From: CAVWSM01 sp963757805 | Lineage (GTDB): Bacteria; Actinomycetota; Actinomycetes; Jiangellales; Jiangellaceae | DNA: 64,000 nt | Assembly (NCBI GenBank): GCA_963757805.1 | Contig: CAVWSM010000020.1 | Coordinates: 62,001 to 126,000 of the forward strand | Direction: 5' to 3' | Part shown: piece after piece, positions 62,795 through 64,000 of the stretch | How positions within the stretch are numbered: the first letter of the stretch is position 1 | Layout: each line of letters begins with the position of its first letter | Made by a program: the position numbers and the translations under genes | The notes under the pieces: generated by a model | The model's database searches: none | Seen by the model: the letters and a program-made list of their open reading frames with translations, nothing else | Told to the model about the DNA's origin: nothing

Positions 62795-63022
62795 ATGACA
62801 GCGGACGACCTCGACGGCATGACCTACGAGCAGGCGCGCGACGAGCTCGTCGAGGTCGTGCGGCGGCTCGAGAGCGGCGCGACGCCCCTCGAGGAGTCGC
62901 TGGCCCTCTGGGAGCGGGGCGAGGCGCTGGCCAAGATCTGCCAGGACTGGCTCGACGGCGCCCGTGCCCGGCTCGCCGCCGCGTCGGCACCACCCGACAC
63001 CGCCGAGTCCGCAAGCGGCTGA
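62795..63022 (+). CDS. xseB: Exodeoxyribonuclease VII small subunit
   Basis: A 75-residue protein from ATG 62795. The XseB core MTYEQARDELVEVVRRLESG, then TPLEESLALWERGEALAKIC is unmistakable. It follows xseA by 10 bases and forms the multi-subunit stalk of ExoVII. Its 3' end converges on the DUF4245 gene one base away. Confidence 0.95.
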   Translation: MTADDLDGMTYEQARDELVEVVRRLESGATPLEESLALWERGEALAKICQDWLDGARARLAAASAPPDTAESASG

Positions 63023-63023
63023 C

Positions 63024-63599
63024 TCAACGCAGCTTCTCGGCAAGGTCCTCCAGCTGCGCATACGACCCGGTGCCGAGCACGACAGTCGTCACTCCGCCAA
63101 CGGTGCGGACGAGCGCCCGGTCGGGACTACGCATGTCGACCTCCACCAGTCGCTGCCAGGTCTCGCCGGAGACGCTTGACGAGCCGTCCTCCACAGTGGC
63201 GGTCAGCACGTCCTCGAGCAGGTCGTCAGAGTCGCCGTCGCTCTGGTCGACGCTCACATACACGTCGTCCGGCCCCAGAAACCCCAGGTGCCAGTGGGCC
63301 TCGTCGTCGTCATCCTGCTCGAACGAGACGTTGGTCGCGCGCCACTCGTCGGACAATCCCTCGGGCGCCAGAACCTGGAAGTTCGCGGCCTCGCGGGCCG
63401 CCGTCAGCGTCTGCTCGTAGTCCACGACCCGTACACGCTGTGGCTCGTCGCGCCGGCTGGCCCAGAAGGCCGCGACCAGGAGCACCGGAATGAGCAGCAG
63501 AATGAGCGACCGCGTCAGGTCGCCGACGGTGCCCATGCCGCGACGCCGGCGCGGCGGCGGCGCAGGCTCGGCGGGCGTGGTGGTCGGCGGTTGGGTCAC
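63024..63599 (-). CDS. DUF4245 membrane-anchored protein
   Basis: A 191-residue protein with a Pro/Arg-rich cytoplasmic N-terminus, one membrane helix (about residues 29-47) and the DUF4245 extracytoplasmic domain: PEGLSDEWRATNVSFEQDD, then WHLGFLGPDDVYVSVDQSDG. Common next to xseB in Actinobacteria. Function unknown. Confidence 0.85.
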   Translation of the reverse strand: MTQPPTTTPAEPAPPPRRRRGMGTVGDLTRSLILLLIPVLLVAAFWASRRDEPQRVRVVDYEQTLTAAREAANFQVLAPEGLSDEWRATNVSFEQDDDDEAHWHLGFLGPDDVYVSVDQSDGDSDDLLEDVLTATVEDGSSSVSGETWQRLVEVDMRSPDRALVRTVGGVTTVVLGTGSYAQLEDLAEKLR

Positions 63600-63663
63600 A
63601 TCAGGCAGGGTAGGCGGTCACCTCGGTCGCCTTGACCGTGGCCCAGACGGGCTCGCCGGGCTG

Positions 63664-64000
63664 CTACGAGCCGAACAGGTGCCTGACGACCGTGCCGATG
63701 CGGCTGGGCGATCGCACGGTCAGGTTGGACATCGCGAGGGTGCCGCAGATGCGCAACACCGGAGCACCTTGGGTGACGCGGCCCGTCGTGCGGATGGTGC
63801 GATCGGAGAGGAACGACCGCCCAGGCTCAACGCGCACGTCGATGCCGTCGGGGACAACAACAGTGAGCCCGCCCATGTAGAGCCGCGCATCGATGACAAC
63901 CTCGGCGTGGCGCACGATCGCCTGCGTGAGATCGAGCGTGCAGCTGCCCATGAACGAGCGCACGACCAGGTAGCGAGGCACCGGCCAGCGGCCGCCACGG
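63664..64000 (-). CDS. LiaF-like/DUF1707-associated cell-wall-response protein, C-terminal part (5' end off window)
   Basis: The frame is open to the window end, reading RWPVPRYLVVRSFMGSCTLD upstream of a possible GTG at 63981. The visible part has the beta-roll features of the DUF2154/LiaF C-terminal domain: MGGLTVVVPDGIDVRVE and ICGTLAMSNLTVRSPS. In Actinobacteria this usually follows an N-terminal DUF1707 segment, which would be outside the window. Confidence 0.72.
   Translation of the reverse strand, partial: RGGRWPVPRYLVVRSFMGSCTLDLTQAIVRHAEVVIDARLYMGGLTVVVPDGIDVRVEPGRSFLSDRTIRTTGRVTQGAPVLRICGTLAMSNLTVRSPSRIGTVVRHLFGS

Overview
The window is high-GC DNA with dense, heavily overlapped genes (frequent ATGA, GTGA and TGATG junctions), many GTG and TTG starts, and several markers typical of Actinobacteria: mycothiol biosynthesis (mshB), DUF3117, a SigE/anti-sigma locus, a seven-iron ferredoxin next to dapC, and an Sdh1-type succinate dehydrogenase. 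Gene order in several blocks recalls Mycobacterium tuberculosis (mrp-tatB-sigE-OMT; DUF3117-tag-DivIVA-folP2-LOG-dapE-dapD; fdxC-dapC; mshB; ychF-ispH-xseAB; Rv0250c-Sdh1). However, gpgS is missing from the folP2 block and the HtrA protease is missing from the sigE block. The organism is probably a non-mycobacterial actinomycete; genus cannot be set from the sequence alone.

Layout. 1-4.5 kb: mrp end, tatB, an envelope-stress cassette (sigE, zinc anti-sigma, RseB-like sensor) and an O-methyltransferase. 4.1-12.5 kb: leucyl aminopeptidase, DUF3117, base-excision glycosylase, folP2-like protein, two LOG proteins, then lysine/peptidoglycan genes dapE and dapD (dapE frameshifted). 12.5-24.5 kb: wall-associated secreted proteins, citrate synthase, dapC-fdxA, VanW protein, mshB and an S9 peptidase. 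24.7-31.7 kb: an AbiEi/DUF559-like singleton bracketed by two copies of a palindrome, then a five-gene oligopeptide ABC importer. 31.9-39.5 kb: typA, ArsR-SRPBCC pair, NUDIX, Sdh1 complex and a pterin dehydratase. 39.5-45 kb: a two-component system with a PepSY protein and lipoproteins. 45-52 kb: accessory genes (trypsin-like protease plus alpha/beta hydrolase pair, aldo/keto reductase, SNF2 helicase, PCD-VOC fusion, NIPSNAP). 57.5-64 kb: ychF, rmuC, ispH, xseA-xseB and envelope proteins.

The most interesting object is a 5.5 kb integrated element (52082-57555) in the 3' end of ychF. It is bounded by an exact 19-bp direct repeat that carries the last ychF codons. Inside each end lie matching copies of two further repeats that look like integrase arm sites. 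It contains a ParE-like toxin with a truncated antitoxin, the catalytic end of a tyrosine integrase, an excisionase-like HTH gene and a single cargo protein of about 1262 aa. The cargo has a nuclease-like N-terminus, a long helical body and no visible P-loop. I regard it as a candidate, uncharacterised anti-mobile-element (defence) protein; that is inference.

Five conserved genes (dapE, a two-domain VOC protein, oppA, an alpha/beta hydrolase and xseA) each carry one apparent single-base frameshift. This points to residual indel errors in the assembly at least as much as to real pseudogenes. I saw no tRNA or rRNA gene and no CRISPR array.
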